A stretch of 21,319 bases of DNA from a virus: the IMG/VR virus record IMGVR_UViG_3300008266_000608, positions 1 through 21,319 of that record, one strand, 5' to 3'. Of the stretch, positions 1 to 5,829 are shown one piece after another. Within the stretch, counting starts at the first letter, position 1; every line of letters starts with the position of its first letter. The position numbers were made by a program, and so were the translations under genes. The notes under the pieces are model-generated. The model saw only the letters and a program-made list of their open reading frames with translations, made no database searches and was not told where the DNA came from.

Positions 1-603
1 ATTGCAAAGGGCGAATCAGCCCTGTGCGCCTGGAACGGCTCTGACTTCATCAAGATCAGCAACACTGCTGGCCCAGGCACGTTCACCAATTTAACCGTCA
101 CTGGTAACACTACCCTTGGGGACGCTGTTACAGACACCATTACCGTAAATAGCCAATTTGTAACTGGCACGGTACTCAGATCTGCCCAAGCAAACACCAA
201 CACTTTGTCTCTTGCCGCCTACGATGTGGACGGCACAGCCTATACCAATTTAATCACTCTCACGGCAGGCAATACTCCGACATTGGCTCTTACATCTACG
301 GGTGTAGGCACTATCAACAATATGTCGATTGGTGCCACCACAGCCTCTACTGGGGCGTTCACTACCCTGTCTGCATCGTCTACTGTCACCTTGTCGGGCG
401 GCACAATCAACGGCGTAGCCTTTTTAAATGGCTCCAATGTGCTGACCACTGGGTCTGCGCTTACTTTTGATGGGACGAAGTTTACGGTTGGTATTGGCAG
501 CACTTTTTCTGACGCTATTGCTGATTTCTATCAAGATACAAACGCGACTCGTTATCGCAAGCACAATCAATGTGGGTATTGGGTTAAGCAATGCAACCGC
601 TAA
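1..603 (+). CDS. Tail fibre, upstream part (5' end outside window, ends at a frameshift)
   Basis: This frame is open from the first base of the window, so the true start lies outside it. The product is Thr/Ser/Gly/Asn-rich beta-repeat sequence typical of phage tail fibres, with phrases such as GTFTNLTVTGNTTLG, INNMSIGATTASTGAFTTL and LTFDGTKFTVGIG. Such proteins form trimeric fibres that contact the host surface. The reading frame stops at 601-603. The fibre-like sequence continues without a break one frame over: NATR in this frame leads into IASTINVGIG in the next. The last 15-20 residues here (YRKHNQCGYWVKQ) are therefore out-of-frame junk rather than fibre. I read this and the next entry as one gene broken by a 1-bp insertion or 2-bp deletion. 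Whether the lesion is real or an assembly error cannot be told from one sequence. Confidence 0.8.
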   Translation: MAKGESALCAWNGSDFIKISNTAGPGTFTNLTVTGNTTLGDAVTDTITVNSQFVTGTVLRSAQANTNTLSLAAYDVDGTAYTNLITLTAGNTPTLALTSTGVGTINNMSIGATTASTGAFTTLSASSTVTLSGGTINGVAFLNGSNVLTTGSALTFDGTKFTVGIGSTFSDAIADFYQDTNATRYRKHNQCGYWVKQCNR

Positions 604-1648
604 ATTGCAAGTATTCAAGGGTGCATCTGGAAGTGGCGCAATTGCAGATTCTGCGCTGGCCTTGCAATATGATGCCACCACAACTTATGGCCGTCATTTC
701 ATGGATGGAAATGGGTTTTATCAGATATACGCACCAAGCGGCGGTGTGTCTGGTGGCAATTTAAGCCTGTGGGCTACAAACTCAGTTCAATTTCGCACTG
801 CCGGGGCTGCCGCCGATCCAGCAAAAATGACCCTCGACTCCAGCGGTAACTTGGGATTGGGTGTTACGCCTAGTGCTTGGAGTACGGCAAGTAGCACAAG
901 GGCTTTGCAGTTTGCGGGTGGTTCAGTTTGGTCTTACCTCACTGACCGAATTGCAATGATTCAAAACTCTTATCTTGATTCAGCAGGAAATTACAAATAC
1001 ATCAATACAGATGCGGCATCAATGTATCGACTTGCATCTGGTGTTCACGCATGGTTCAATGCCCCATCAGGTACAGCAGGTAACACTGTTACCTTCACCC
1101 AAGCAATGACCCTTGATGCAAGCGGTAACTTGCTGGTGGGGACTACAAGCACAACCCCAACAAATGGTGGTGTTGTATCACTTTTTGGTGGTGGAGAATC
1201 TTACTTAAATATAGGGCACAAAACTGGCGCAGCATCTGGCGCATATTATCTTGCTGGCTTCTACAATGGGTCATTAGTAGGTGGTTTAACGCAATCTGGA
1301 ACAACTGGTATTGTTTTAACAAACTTATCTGACTACCGCTTAAAAGATAAAGTGGTAACAATGCAAGGTTCGCTTGCAAAAGTGCTTGCATTAAATCCTG
1401 TGACCTATAAATGGAAGTCAGATGGTTCTGATGGTGAAGGTTTTATTGCACATGAACTGCAAACTGTAATTCCTACCGCCGCAACAGGTACGCAAGATGA
1501 AGTCGATGAAGAAGGTAATGCGAAATATCAAGGTATCAACTTGTCGGCTCTTGTTCCACATTTGGTAAAAGCCATCCAAGAACAACAAGCCCTCATAGTC
1601 AGTATGCGTGAAGAAATTGAGGCATTGAAAATCAAGGTGGGCGCATGA
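467..1648 (+). CDS. Tail fibre, downstream part with peptidase S74 intramolecular chaperone
   Basis: The frame is open from 467, but fibre-like sequence begins only near 548 (ASTINVGIGLSNATAKLQV). The first ~28 residues are an out-of-frame reading of the upstream fibre, so the 467 ATG is probably not a natural start. The body has fibre phrases such as DSSGNLGLGVTPSAW and MTLDASGNLLVGTT. From residue 288 comes the S74 domain: the autocleavage motif SDYRLK (codons 1328-1345) with Ser288 and Lys293, then NPVTYKWKSDG, GFIAHELQ and INLSALVPHLVKAIQEQQALI, ending in a coiled coil. In this family the C-terminal ~106 residues trimerise and fold the fibre, then cut themselves off at the Ser. The TGA stop at 1646-1648 overlaps the ATG of the HNH gene. 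S74 assignment is confident. Confidence 0.85.
   Translation: MMGRSLRLVLAALFLTLLLISIKIQTRLVIASTINVGIGLSNATAKLQVFKGASGSGAIADSALALQYDATTTYGRHFMDGNGFYQIYAPSGGVSGGNLSLWATNSVQFRTAGAAADPAKMTLDSSGNLGLGVTPSAWSTASSTRALQFAGGSVWSYLTDRIAMIQNSYLDSAGNYKYINTDAASMYRLASGVHAWFNAPSGTAGNTVTFTQAMTLDASGNLLVGTTSTTPTNGGVVSLFGGGESYLNIGHKTGAASGAYYLAGFYNGSLVGGLTQSGTTGIVLTNLSDYRLKDKVVTMQGSLAKVLALNPVTYKWKSDGSDGEGFIAHELQTVIPTAATGTQDEVDEEGNAKYQGINLSALVPHLVKAIQEQQALIVSMREEIEALKIKVGA
541..563 (+). other. Apparent frameshift inside the tail-fibre gene
   Basis: Fibre-like coding passes from frame 1 to frame 2 here. Before about 552 frame 1 reads DFYQDTNATR. After about 548 frame 2 reads VIASTINVGIG. Removing one base near 552-554 would join them as NATR-IASTINVGIG. 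There is no homopolymer run and no obvious slippery heptamer, so programmed frameshifting is not favoured. A mutation or an assembly error is likelier. Confidence 0.75.
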
Positions 1649-2166
1649 TTACCAAAGAGCGTTTGCATGAAATGTTTGAGTACAGGGATGGAATCCTGTA
1701 TCGAAAGGTAAGCCTTGGCAGAACCAAAGTTGGTGACAAAGTTGGTTTTGTAAATGACAAGGGTTATGTGGCTGTTAATATTGATAAACAGTGTATTGCT
1801 TTACATCGAATTATTTGGATGATGCAGTATGGCGAAATGCCAGCGTTAGTTGACCATGTTGATGGAAATCGTCAAAACAACAAGATAGAAAATTTGCGTT
1901 TGGCTGATAGATTTCAAAATGCCCACAACAAGCAAATGCACTCAAATAACACATCTGGAGTTAAAGGTGTGTATTGGCATCAAAAAGCAAAAAAGTGGAA
2001 GGCTCAAGTCTATTGTCATAACAAAAAATATGATTTAGGTCTTTTTGAAAATTTAGAAGATGCCGAAGAATTTGTTGGTCTTGCAAGAGATATGTTGCAT
2101 GGTCAATTTGCCAATCACGGCATCACCCAACTCACCGCCCGTATAACCGCTTTAGAAGGAGCATAA
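1645..2166 (+). CDS. HNH homing-type endonuclease with AP2-like DNA-binding domain
   Basis: The 173-residue product has the HNH_3-type core: LHRIIW (H54), then VDHVDGNRQNN (D70, H71, D73, N75) and KIENLR (N83). The core coordinates a metal and nicks or cuts DNA. Residues ~100-155 (NTSGVKGVYWHQKAKKWKAQV ... LGLFENLEDAEEFV) form an AP2/ERF-like DNA-binding module often fused to phage HNH nucleases. The ATG sits in an ATGA overlap with the fibre stop and has AAGGTGG just upstream, so translation is probably coupled. AP2-type HNH proteins usually end near the HGQFANHG phrase. Here about 14 more residues (ITQLTARITALEGA) follow and look like a fibre C-terminal coiled coil. The gene is AT-richer than its flanks. 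Likely a mobile selfish gene. Confidence 0.9.
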   Translation: MITKERLHEMFEYRDGILYRKVSLGRTKVGDKVGFVNDKGYVAVNIDKQCIALHRIIWMMQYGEMPALVDHVDGNRQNNKIENLRLADRFQNAHNKQMHSNNTSGVKGVYWHQKAKKWKAQVYCHNKKYDLGLFENLEDAEEFVGLARDMLHGQFANHGITQLTARITALEGA

Positions 2167-2169
2167 ATC

Positions 2170-2499
2170 ATGTCAACCATAGTCTGGAATGTATCTGCGT
2201 TAAATTGTTTGCCTCAATCAGAGGGGCAGACAGATGTGGTCATAGTTGCCCATTGGCAATGTAATGGAACTCAAGAGCAAGATGGGAAAACATACAACGG
2301 TAGTGTTTATTCCACCTGTTCATTTAACTACACTGGCGGCACTTTTGTGCCTTACAGCCAATTGACATTGAACGATGTGCTTGGCTGGATTTGGGCATCT
2401 GGTGTGGATAAGGAAGCTACAGAGGCGGCTGTTAACCAGCAGATTGCACAAGCTATCAACCCACCCGTGGTGAATTTACCGATTCCTTGGCTGGTGTAA
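2170..2499 (+). CDS. Small conserved phage protein, DUF7936-like
   Basis: The product is 109 residues with no signal peptide or membrane segment. It begins MSTIVWNVSALNCLPQ, continues with VVIVAHWQC, YNGSVYSTCSF and FVPYSQLTLNDVLGWIW, and ends with an Ala-rich helix and PPVVNLPIPWLV. This layout matches, from memory, a family of small proteins encoded beside phage tail-fibre genes (DUF7936-like). Its function is unknown. A fibre-associated or assembly role is only guilt by position. A strong Shine-Dalgarno sequence (GAAGGAG, 2155-2161) lies 8 nt before the ATG, inside the last codons of the HNH gene. Its last 44 bp overlap the convergent GIY-YIG gene. A near copy of its terminal codons occurs at 3269-3298. 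Confidence 0.75.
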   Translation: MSTIVWNVSALNCLPQSEGQTDVVIVAHWQCNGTQEQDGKTYNGSVYSTCSFNYTGGTFVPYSQLTLNDVLGWIWASGVDKEATEAAVNQQIAQAINPPVVNLPIPWLV

Positions 2500-3256
2500 T
2501 GTACCGCCATGTGTACCCATAGGCAGTTTTCATGACCCCTCTGCACACTTTGCTTATTTGTGAGTTGTTCCCACATCCCAGTGTGGAGCGCAACCATTCT
2601 GCGGCAAGTGTGCAAGTCCCGAAAACTTTGCCCGTTTCAATACACATGACTGCTTTTGCTTGTACATGGGCGGCTCGTTTGTCTGGAGTATTAAATCGTT
2701 CTAAGGCTTTTTTGCTTGCAAGTTTACGTGCTTCAGGGTTAGAAAAATATTTGATAGTGTTTTGCCGAGTCTTTTCTATTTCTTCTGGATTAGAAAATCG
2801 TTTTAAAGCAATTACACGTAATTTTTCTTTAACTTCAGGTCGATTCATTACAAGCAATTGCCTGTCTAAATGCGCTTGTCTATATTCTGGATTGGCAAAT
2901 CGTTCTTTGGCTTTGGCGCTTAAATTGTTGCGCCATTTGTCAGACCATCGTTGTTCAAAATGTTTTTGCTTGGTTTCCTCTGTAATGGTAAAGCCAGATG
3001 CTCCCTCACCCCCGTTGGTGCGGTTGCAAAGGCCATGGTCGCTGTACTTCAAAATTAACTCGCACTCAAGCTCAAAAGCCCACCATTCTTGCATTCCTGT
3101 TTGTACAATCTCAATGGTGTAGCCATGTTTATTCACAATGTTTTGCCAATGTTGAGATCGATTCCAGAGCGACTTGTGTCTGTATCTGCAACCTTTCCCA
3201 ACATAAAACACTTTTCCATTGGAGGCTCTTCGATGAAGATAAACAAAAAAATTCAT
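2456..3256 (-). CDS. GIY-YIG homing-type endonuclease with NUMOD-like modules
   Basis: The 266-residue product starts with a GIY-YIG nuclease domain: FVYLH (residues 4-8) and VFYVGKG (16-22) are the two signature strands. Arg24/Arg26 and a Glu in FELECELI (61-68) are candidate catalytic residues, and NGGEGASG (81-88) is the usual closing loop. Residues ~105-195 repeat short helical units around RFANPEYR, RFSNPEEI, YFSNPEAR and RFNTPDKR, like the NUMOD3 DNA-binding repeats. Residues ~203-252 (CIETGKVFGTCTLAAEWL ... SQISKVCRG ... YGYTWRY) resemble NUMOD1/IENR1. The module ends at TWRY, almost exactly at the DUF7936-like stop. The last 14 residues are read antisense to that gene. No good ribosome-binding site precedes the ATG. 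It is AT-rich and opposes every neighbour, which suits a recently arrived mobile endonuclease. Confidence 0.9.
   Translation of the reverse strand: MNFFVYLHRRASNGKVFYVGKGCRYRHKSLWNRSQHWQNIVNKHGYTIEIVQTGMQEWWAFELECELILKYSDHGLCNRTNGGEGASGFTITEETKQKHFEQRWSDKWRNNLSAKAKERFANPEYRQAHLDRQLLVMNRPEVKEKLRVIALKRFSNPEEIEKTRQNTIKYFSNPEARKLASKKALERFNTPDKRAAHVQAKAVMCIETGKVFGTCTLAAEWLRSTLGCGNNSQISKVCRGVMKTAYGYTWRYITPAKESVNSPRVG
2485..2500. repeat. Left copy of a 16-bp imperfect direct repeat flanking the GIY-YIG gene
   Basis: CCTTGGCTGGTGTAAT here matches CCTTGGCTGGCATAAT at 3284-3299 in 14 of 16 positions. It encodes PWLV-stop, the end of the DUF7936-like protein. The two copies bracket the GIY-YIG gene. 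Confidence 0.7.
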
Positions 3257-3283
3257 GGGTGTGATTCTATCACCCCACCTCTG

Positions 3284-3299
3284 CCTTGGCTGGCATAAT
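3284..3299. repeat. Right copy of the 16-bp direct repeat; displaced end of the DUF7936-like gene
   Basis: This copy lies beyond the GIY-YIG start codon. Read on the plus strand from 3269 it gives ITPPLPWLA-stop, which parallels NLPIPWLV-stop at the left copy. It looks like the original 3' end of the small gene, cut off when the endonuclease inserted. Confidence 0.65.
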
Positions 3300-3305
3300 T
3301 AAAAA

Positions 3306-3324
3306 AGGGCAACCCGCTGGCCCT
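3306..3324 (-). terminator. Possible rho-independent terminator for minus-strand transcription
   Basis: AGGGC at 3306-3310 pairs perfectly with GCCCT at 3320-3324 around a 9-nt loop. On the minus strand the stem runs into six T residues (complement of 3301-3306). The stem is short and it lies upstream of the only minus-strand gene, so it would block stray leftward transcription rather than end a known transcript. It may be fortuitous. Confidence 0.3.
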
Positions 3325-3349
3325 GACAGCGGTAACTATGGAGCAACTT

Positions 3350-3526
3350 ATGAACGACAAGAAAATTGAATTGACATTGGGCCTTGTGAATGCCGTTATG
3401 CAGTATTTGGGTACACGCCCCTATGCTGAAGTGGCTGACATGATCCAAGCTATTCGTGAGCAAGCCATTCCTCAAGTGCCAATGCCTGAAGAAGCCAAGC
3501 CTGCGGAGCAGCCATTGATCCAATAA
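3350..3526 (+). CDS. Small phage protein of unknown function
   Basis: The product is 58 residues: MNDKKIELTLGLVNAVMQYL, then GTRPYAEVADMIQAIREQA and a Pro/Glu-rich tail. It looks like two short amphipathic helices and has no membrane segment or known motif. I chose the ATG at 3350 because GGAG (3340-3343) lies 6 nt upstream. An in-frame ATG at 3338 would add four residues but has no such site. Similar short proteins with an NAVMQYLGTRPY-like phrase occur in phage genomes, from memory. Function is not known. It is followed, with overlap, by the membrane protein that seems to start at 3514. Confidence 0.65.
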   Translation: MNDKKIELTLGLVNAVMQYLGTRPYAEVADMIQAIREQAIPQVPMPEEAKPAEQPLIQ

Positions 3527-4083
3527 CTGCATTTGCCCTGTGTAAAGGGGCATATGAAGGCATAAAGGGCTGCATCAGCGTTTACCAAGACCTGAAGAAA
3601 ACCGGGTCTGATCTGACAAAGATCACAGGTGAAGTTGGTACAGCCCTTTCGAGTTTTTTCAAAGGCCACGCAGAGTTGGAGGCCAGCCATGAGAAGGCTC
3701 AGTACCAGCGTGAAGAGAACCAAAAGAAGGGGATCAAAGACGATCTTGCCACACAAGCCATAGACAACGTGATGTATCTGCGGCAGACCAAGCAGTTCTA
3801 TGCCGATCTTGAGAGAATGGTGCGCTGGGAGATGGGTCAACCTGATCTCTGGCGTGAGATTGTTGAAGAGTATCAAAAGCTGTTGGATCAGAAATCGGAG
3901 CAAGCGGCACGGGAGTTGCACGAAAAGCGGGTGAAGGCATGGCGGCGACAAAGGTTAAAAAATCAGATACTGGACAGGGTTTTGGAAACGGTGCTGGTGG
4001 TTTTCGTAATCGGATACCTGATATGCCTAATGTGGATAATCAGTCTTCATCATCGGGGTCGTTTGGATACCTTTTTGTCTTGA
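3514..4083 (+). CDS. Conserved phage membrane protein, apparent AUU start
   Basis: The frame is open from 3490 to 4083. It has no ATG, GTG or TTG before 3676, yet convincing protein starts earlier: IDPITAFALCKGAYEGIKG at about 3514, then SVYQDLKKTGSDLTKITGEV. Cyanophage and pelagiphage relatives, as I recall them, begin M(I)DP.(S/T)A and share the later part: TQAIDNVMYLRQTKQFYADL, PDLWREIVEEYQ, a Lys/Arg-rich helix and one C-terminal membrane segment (VLETVLVVFVIGYLICLMW). ATT at 3514 has GGAG (3505-3508) 5 nt upstream and gives 189 residues. The conventional alternative, TTG at 3676, would delete about 54 conserved-looking residues. Function is unknown. Its position before the holin suggests a membrane or lysis role. 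The 3' end overlaps the next gene by up to 145 nt. Confidence 0.75.
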   Translation: MDPITAFALCKGAYEGIKGCISVYQDLKKTGSDLTKITGEVGTALSSFFKGHAELEASHEKAQYQREENQKKGIKDDLATQAIDNVMYLRQTKQFYADLERMVRWEMGQPDLWREIVEEYQKLLDQKSEQAARELHEKRVKAWRRQRLKNQILDRVLETVLVVFVIGYLICLMWIISLHHRGRLDTFLS

Positions 4084-4244
4084 TCCTGTTTGCGCTGGTC
4101 TTTGTGCTAATGATCCCTCTGGTGGGGATGCTGTATGTGGACACGATGGTGGTGAAGCGCGAAGCCAAGGCTCAAATGGAAAAAGTGGAAAAGCTGCGTA
4201 AGCAGGTTGAAGAAGATGCCAAACGAGAAGCCGAACCCAGATGA
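3939..4244 (+). CDS. Small single-pass membrane protein
   Basis: The product is 101 residues with three parts: a Gly/Ser-rich N-terminus, one strong membrane segment (FGYLFVLILFALVFVLMIPL, then VGMLYVD), and a charged C-terminal coiled coil (KREAKAQMEKVEKLRKQVEE). Small TM-plus-coil proteins of this shape occur in the same block of phage genomes, and a holin-like or spanin-like role is possible but unproven. From the 3939 ATG it overlaps the preceding gene by 145 nt. An in-frame ATG at 4023 (MPNVDNQSSSS) would cut the overlap to 61 nt and keep the membrane segment. Neither start has a strong ribosome-binding site, so the N-terminus is uncertain. It overlaps the following gene by 29 nt. Confidence 0.65.
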   Translation: MAATKVKKSDTGQGFGNGAGGFRNRIPDMPNVDNQSSSSGSFGYLFVLILFALVFVLMIPLVGMLYVDTMVVKREAKAQMEKVEKLRKQVEEDAKREAEPR

Positions 4245-4833
4245 CACCTTGAGCAAGGTGCTGGCCTATGTGGACAGCCCATTCAAGCTAATCGCCATCC
4301 TGGTGATGGGGGTGGTAACGTTTACAGGGTATTTTCTTTGGCAGAACCAAGAATTGTTGGTGGGGGCATACCGGGAGAACCAGAAGATGCCCTCCATTGC
4401 AGAAGACAGAATTGAGGATGCGGCGTCACACCTGTTCAAGCATACTGGGGCAGTGGTTGTGGCAGTGTTCAAGGTCAACCCCATGTTTGGCACACGGGTG
4501 CTACACAGAGCCTACACAAAGGAAGGCCGGGACAAGATTAATGACGGGCTGGATGTTGGGCTGTTTACATCCAATGCAGCCAACAACAGGGATGTGGTGG
4601 CGCTGATGGCAGGAGAGATAACCTGCGGAAGCTACACCCAAGCGCAGAGTGAGATTGGCCTTTGGTACATTGAGAAGGGAATGACCTTTGGGTGTAGAGT
4701 GGGTGTGCCGCCTGATCCAAGCAGGTTCATTGGACAGATTACCGTTGGATGGGCCGAACAGCCAGAAGACATGGAGAAGATTAACAACCTGCTGCTCATA
4801 GCGGCAACAATGCTTTCAAGGAGTAAACAGTAA
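4216..4833 (+). CDS. Conserved phage membrane-anchored protein of unknown function
   Basis: The product is 205 residues. A short charged head and YVDSPFKL precede one membrane segment (IAILVMGVVTFTGYFLW). A soluble domain follows with AASHLFKHTGAVVVAVFKVN, RDKINDGLDVGLF, DVVALMAGEITCGSY, IEKGMTFGCRVGVPPDP and FIGQITVGW. I recognise this set from cyanophage and pelagiphage genomes, where it is strongly conserved and unassigned. The VAVF/GQITVGW framing resembles a GAF- or PAS-like sensor fold, but that is a guess. Two cysteines (TCGSY, FGCRV) could form a disulphide if the domain is periplasmic. I chose ATG 4216. A TTG at 4207 would add three residues. The stop overlaps the next ATG (TAATG). 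Confidence 0.75.
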   Translation: MPNEKPNPDDTLSKVLAYVDSPFKLIAILVMGVVTFTGYFLWQNQELLVGAYRENQKMPSIAEDRIEDAASHLFKHTGAVVVAVFKVNPMFGTRVLHRAYTKEGRDKINDGLDVGLFTSNAANNRDVVALMAGEITCGSYTQAQSEIGLWYIEKGMTFGCRVGVPPDPSRFIGQITVGWAEQPEDMEKINNLLLIAATMLSRSKQ

Positions 4834-5348
4834 TGCTGACCCTATTTTCAACCCTGATCTCTTTCCTGATGGGTGGCTTGCCCAAGTTGCTGGAGTTCTT
4901 CCAAGACCGCAGCGACAAGAAGCATGAGATGGCCCTGGCCCAGCTTCAGATTCAGCGGGAGTTAGAAATGCGAAAACTGGGCTTTGAAGCCCAGGAGCGG
5001 GTTGAGCATATCAAGTCAGAGCAACTGGAGATGGAAACCAAATCCAATGAGAAGCAAGCCCTGATTGGCGCTCAACAGGCTGAGATGCAGGCCATATACG
5101 CCCACGACACTAGCTTAAACGAGGGCACAAGCACCTGGATGAAGAATCTGAGGGCATCGGTACGCCCGGTCATCACCTACGGCTTCTTCCTGCTTCTGGT
5201 GGGCATTGACTGTGCCTTGATCTGGCATGGCTTCACCAACAGCGTAAGCTTTGCGGAAATGGCAAACCAACTGTGGGATGACGAAACCCAGGCTCTGTTC
5301 GCGGCCATAATAAGCTTCCATTTTGGTGGCAGGGCGTTTGGCAAATGA
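4833..5348 (+). CDS. Holin-like membrane protein (TM / coiled coil / TM)
   Basis: The product is 171 residues. It begins with a short hydrophobic segment (LFSTLISFLMGGLPKLL), continues with a long charged coiled coil from ~25 to ~95 (KKHEMALAQLQIQRELEMRK ... AQQAEMQAIY), then RASVRPVITYGFFLLLVGID as a second membrane segment, and ends LWDDETQALFAAIISFHFGG RAFGK with a third hydrophobic stretch. This is the plan of the 3-TM holin/GTA-holin type proteins, which make the membrane lesion that lets endolysin reach the wall. It sits directly before the lysozyme gene with an ATGA overlap, the usual holin-endolysin order. A strong AAGGAG lies just upstream of its ATG. The family name is from pattern and position. 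Pore activity is inferred. Confidence 0.75.
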   Translation: MLTLFSTLISFLMGGLPKLLEFFQDRSDKKHEMALAQLQIQRELEMRKLGFEAQERVEHIKSEQLEMETKSNEKQALIGAQQAEMQAIYAHDTSLNEGTSTWMKNLRASVRPVITYGFFLLLVGIDCALIWHGFTNSVSFAEMANQLWDDETQALFAAIISFHFGGRAFGK

Positions 5349-5821
5349 ACGTCAGCCCCAAGGCTTGCGAGGTCATCCGCCACCACGAAGGTGTGCGGTA
5401 CAGGCCGTATCGTTGCCCAGCGGCGCTTTGGACGATTGGCGTGGGCCATGTTCTGTACCCCGAACAAGCCAAGATACCAATGGCCGAGCGCATGAACTTC
5501 CCCCTGCGCCCGGAAGACAATCGTGTATGGACAAAGGATGAGGTGGATGCAATACTTAAAGCTGATCTTGCTAGGTTTGAGAAGGGAGTGGCAACTTATT
5601 GCCCTGTTCCTCTTACTCAAGGAATGTTTGATGCGCTGGTTTCATTTTCATTCAATGTAGGGCTAGGAACTTTGCAACGCAGCACACTGCGATCCAAGCT
5701 AAACCGAGGTGATAAAGCGGGTGCTGCGGAGGAGCTATTGAAATACTGCCTGGGAGGTGGGAAAATACTCAAAGGGCTGCAAAATCGGCGTATCGATGAA
5801 CGAGCCATGTTCTTGTCATAA
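5345..5821 (+). CDS. Endolysin, GH24 (T4-type) lysozyme
   Basis: The product is 158 residues, the normal length for a single-domain GH24 muramidase, which cuts the MurNAc-GlcNAc bond of peptidoglycan. The active site is clear: HHEGVRYRPYRC...LWTIGVGH, with Glu15, Cys24 and Thr30 at T4 lysozyme spacing (Glu11, Asp20, Thr26). Cys in place of Asp is a known natural variant, as in the P1 Lyz group. The rest matches the family: LTQGMFDALVSFSFNVGLG and a C-terminal GLQNRRIDERAMFL. There is no signal peptide or N-terminal membrane anchor, so export should depend on the holin encoded directly upstream. The ATG overlaps the holin stop. Confidence in the family is high. Confidence 0.95.
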   Translation: MNVSPKACEVIRHHEGVRYRPYRCPAALWTIGVGHVLYPEQAKIPMAERMNFPLRPEDNRVWTKDEVDAILKADLARFEKGVATYCPVPLTQGMFDALVSFSFNVGLGTLQRSTLRSKLNRGDKAGAAEELLKYCLGGGKILKGLQNRRIDERAMFLS

Positions 5822-5829
5822 GGTCAATC

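Noticed and set aside
541-563. Programmed ribosomal frameshift in the tail fibre
   Set aside because: No slippery heptamer, no obvious downstream pseudoknot, and tail fibres are not known for this. A mutation or assembly error is simpler.
1-1648. Diversity-generating retroelement target in the tail fibre
   Set aside because: No reverse transcriptase, no template repeat and no C-type lectin end were seen. The fibre ends in an S74 chaperone instead.
2532-3122. Plus-strand open frame of 196 codons across the GIY-YIG region
   Set aside because: It is antisense to the GIY-YIG gene, whose protein has clear nuclease and NUMOD motifs. The plus-strand translation is Cys/Ser-rich with no recognisable domain.
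3089-3298. Plus-strand open frame ending CDSITPPLPWLA
   Set aside because: Only the last ~10 codons are meaningful, as a displaced end of the DUF7936-like gene. The rest is antisense to the GIY-YIG start, so it is not called as a gene.
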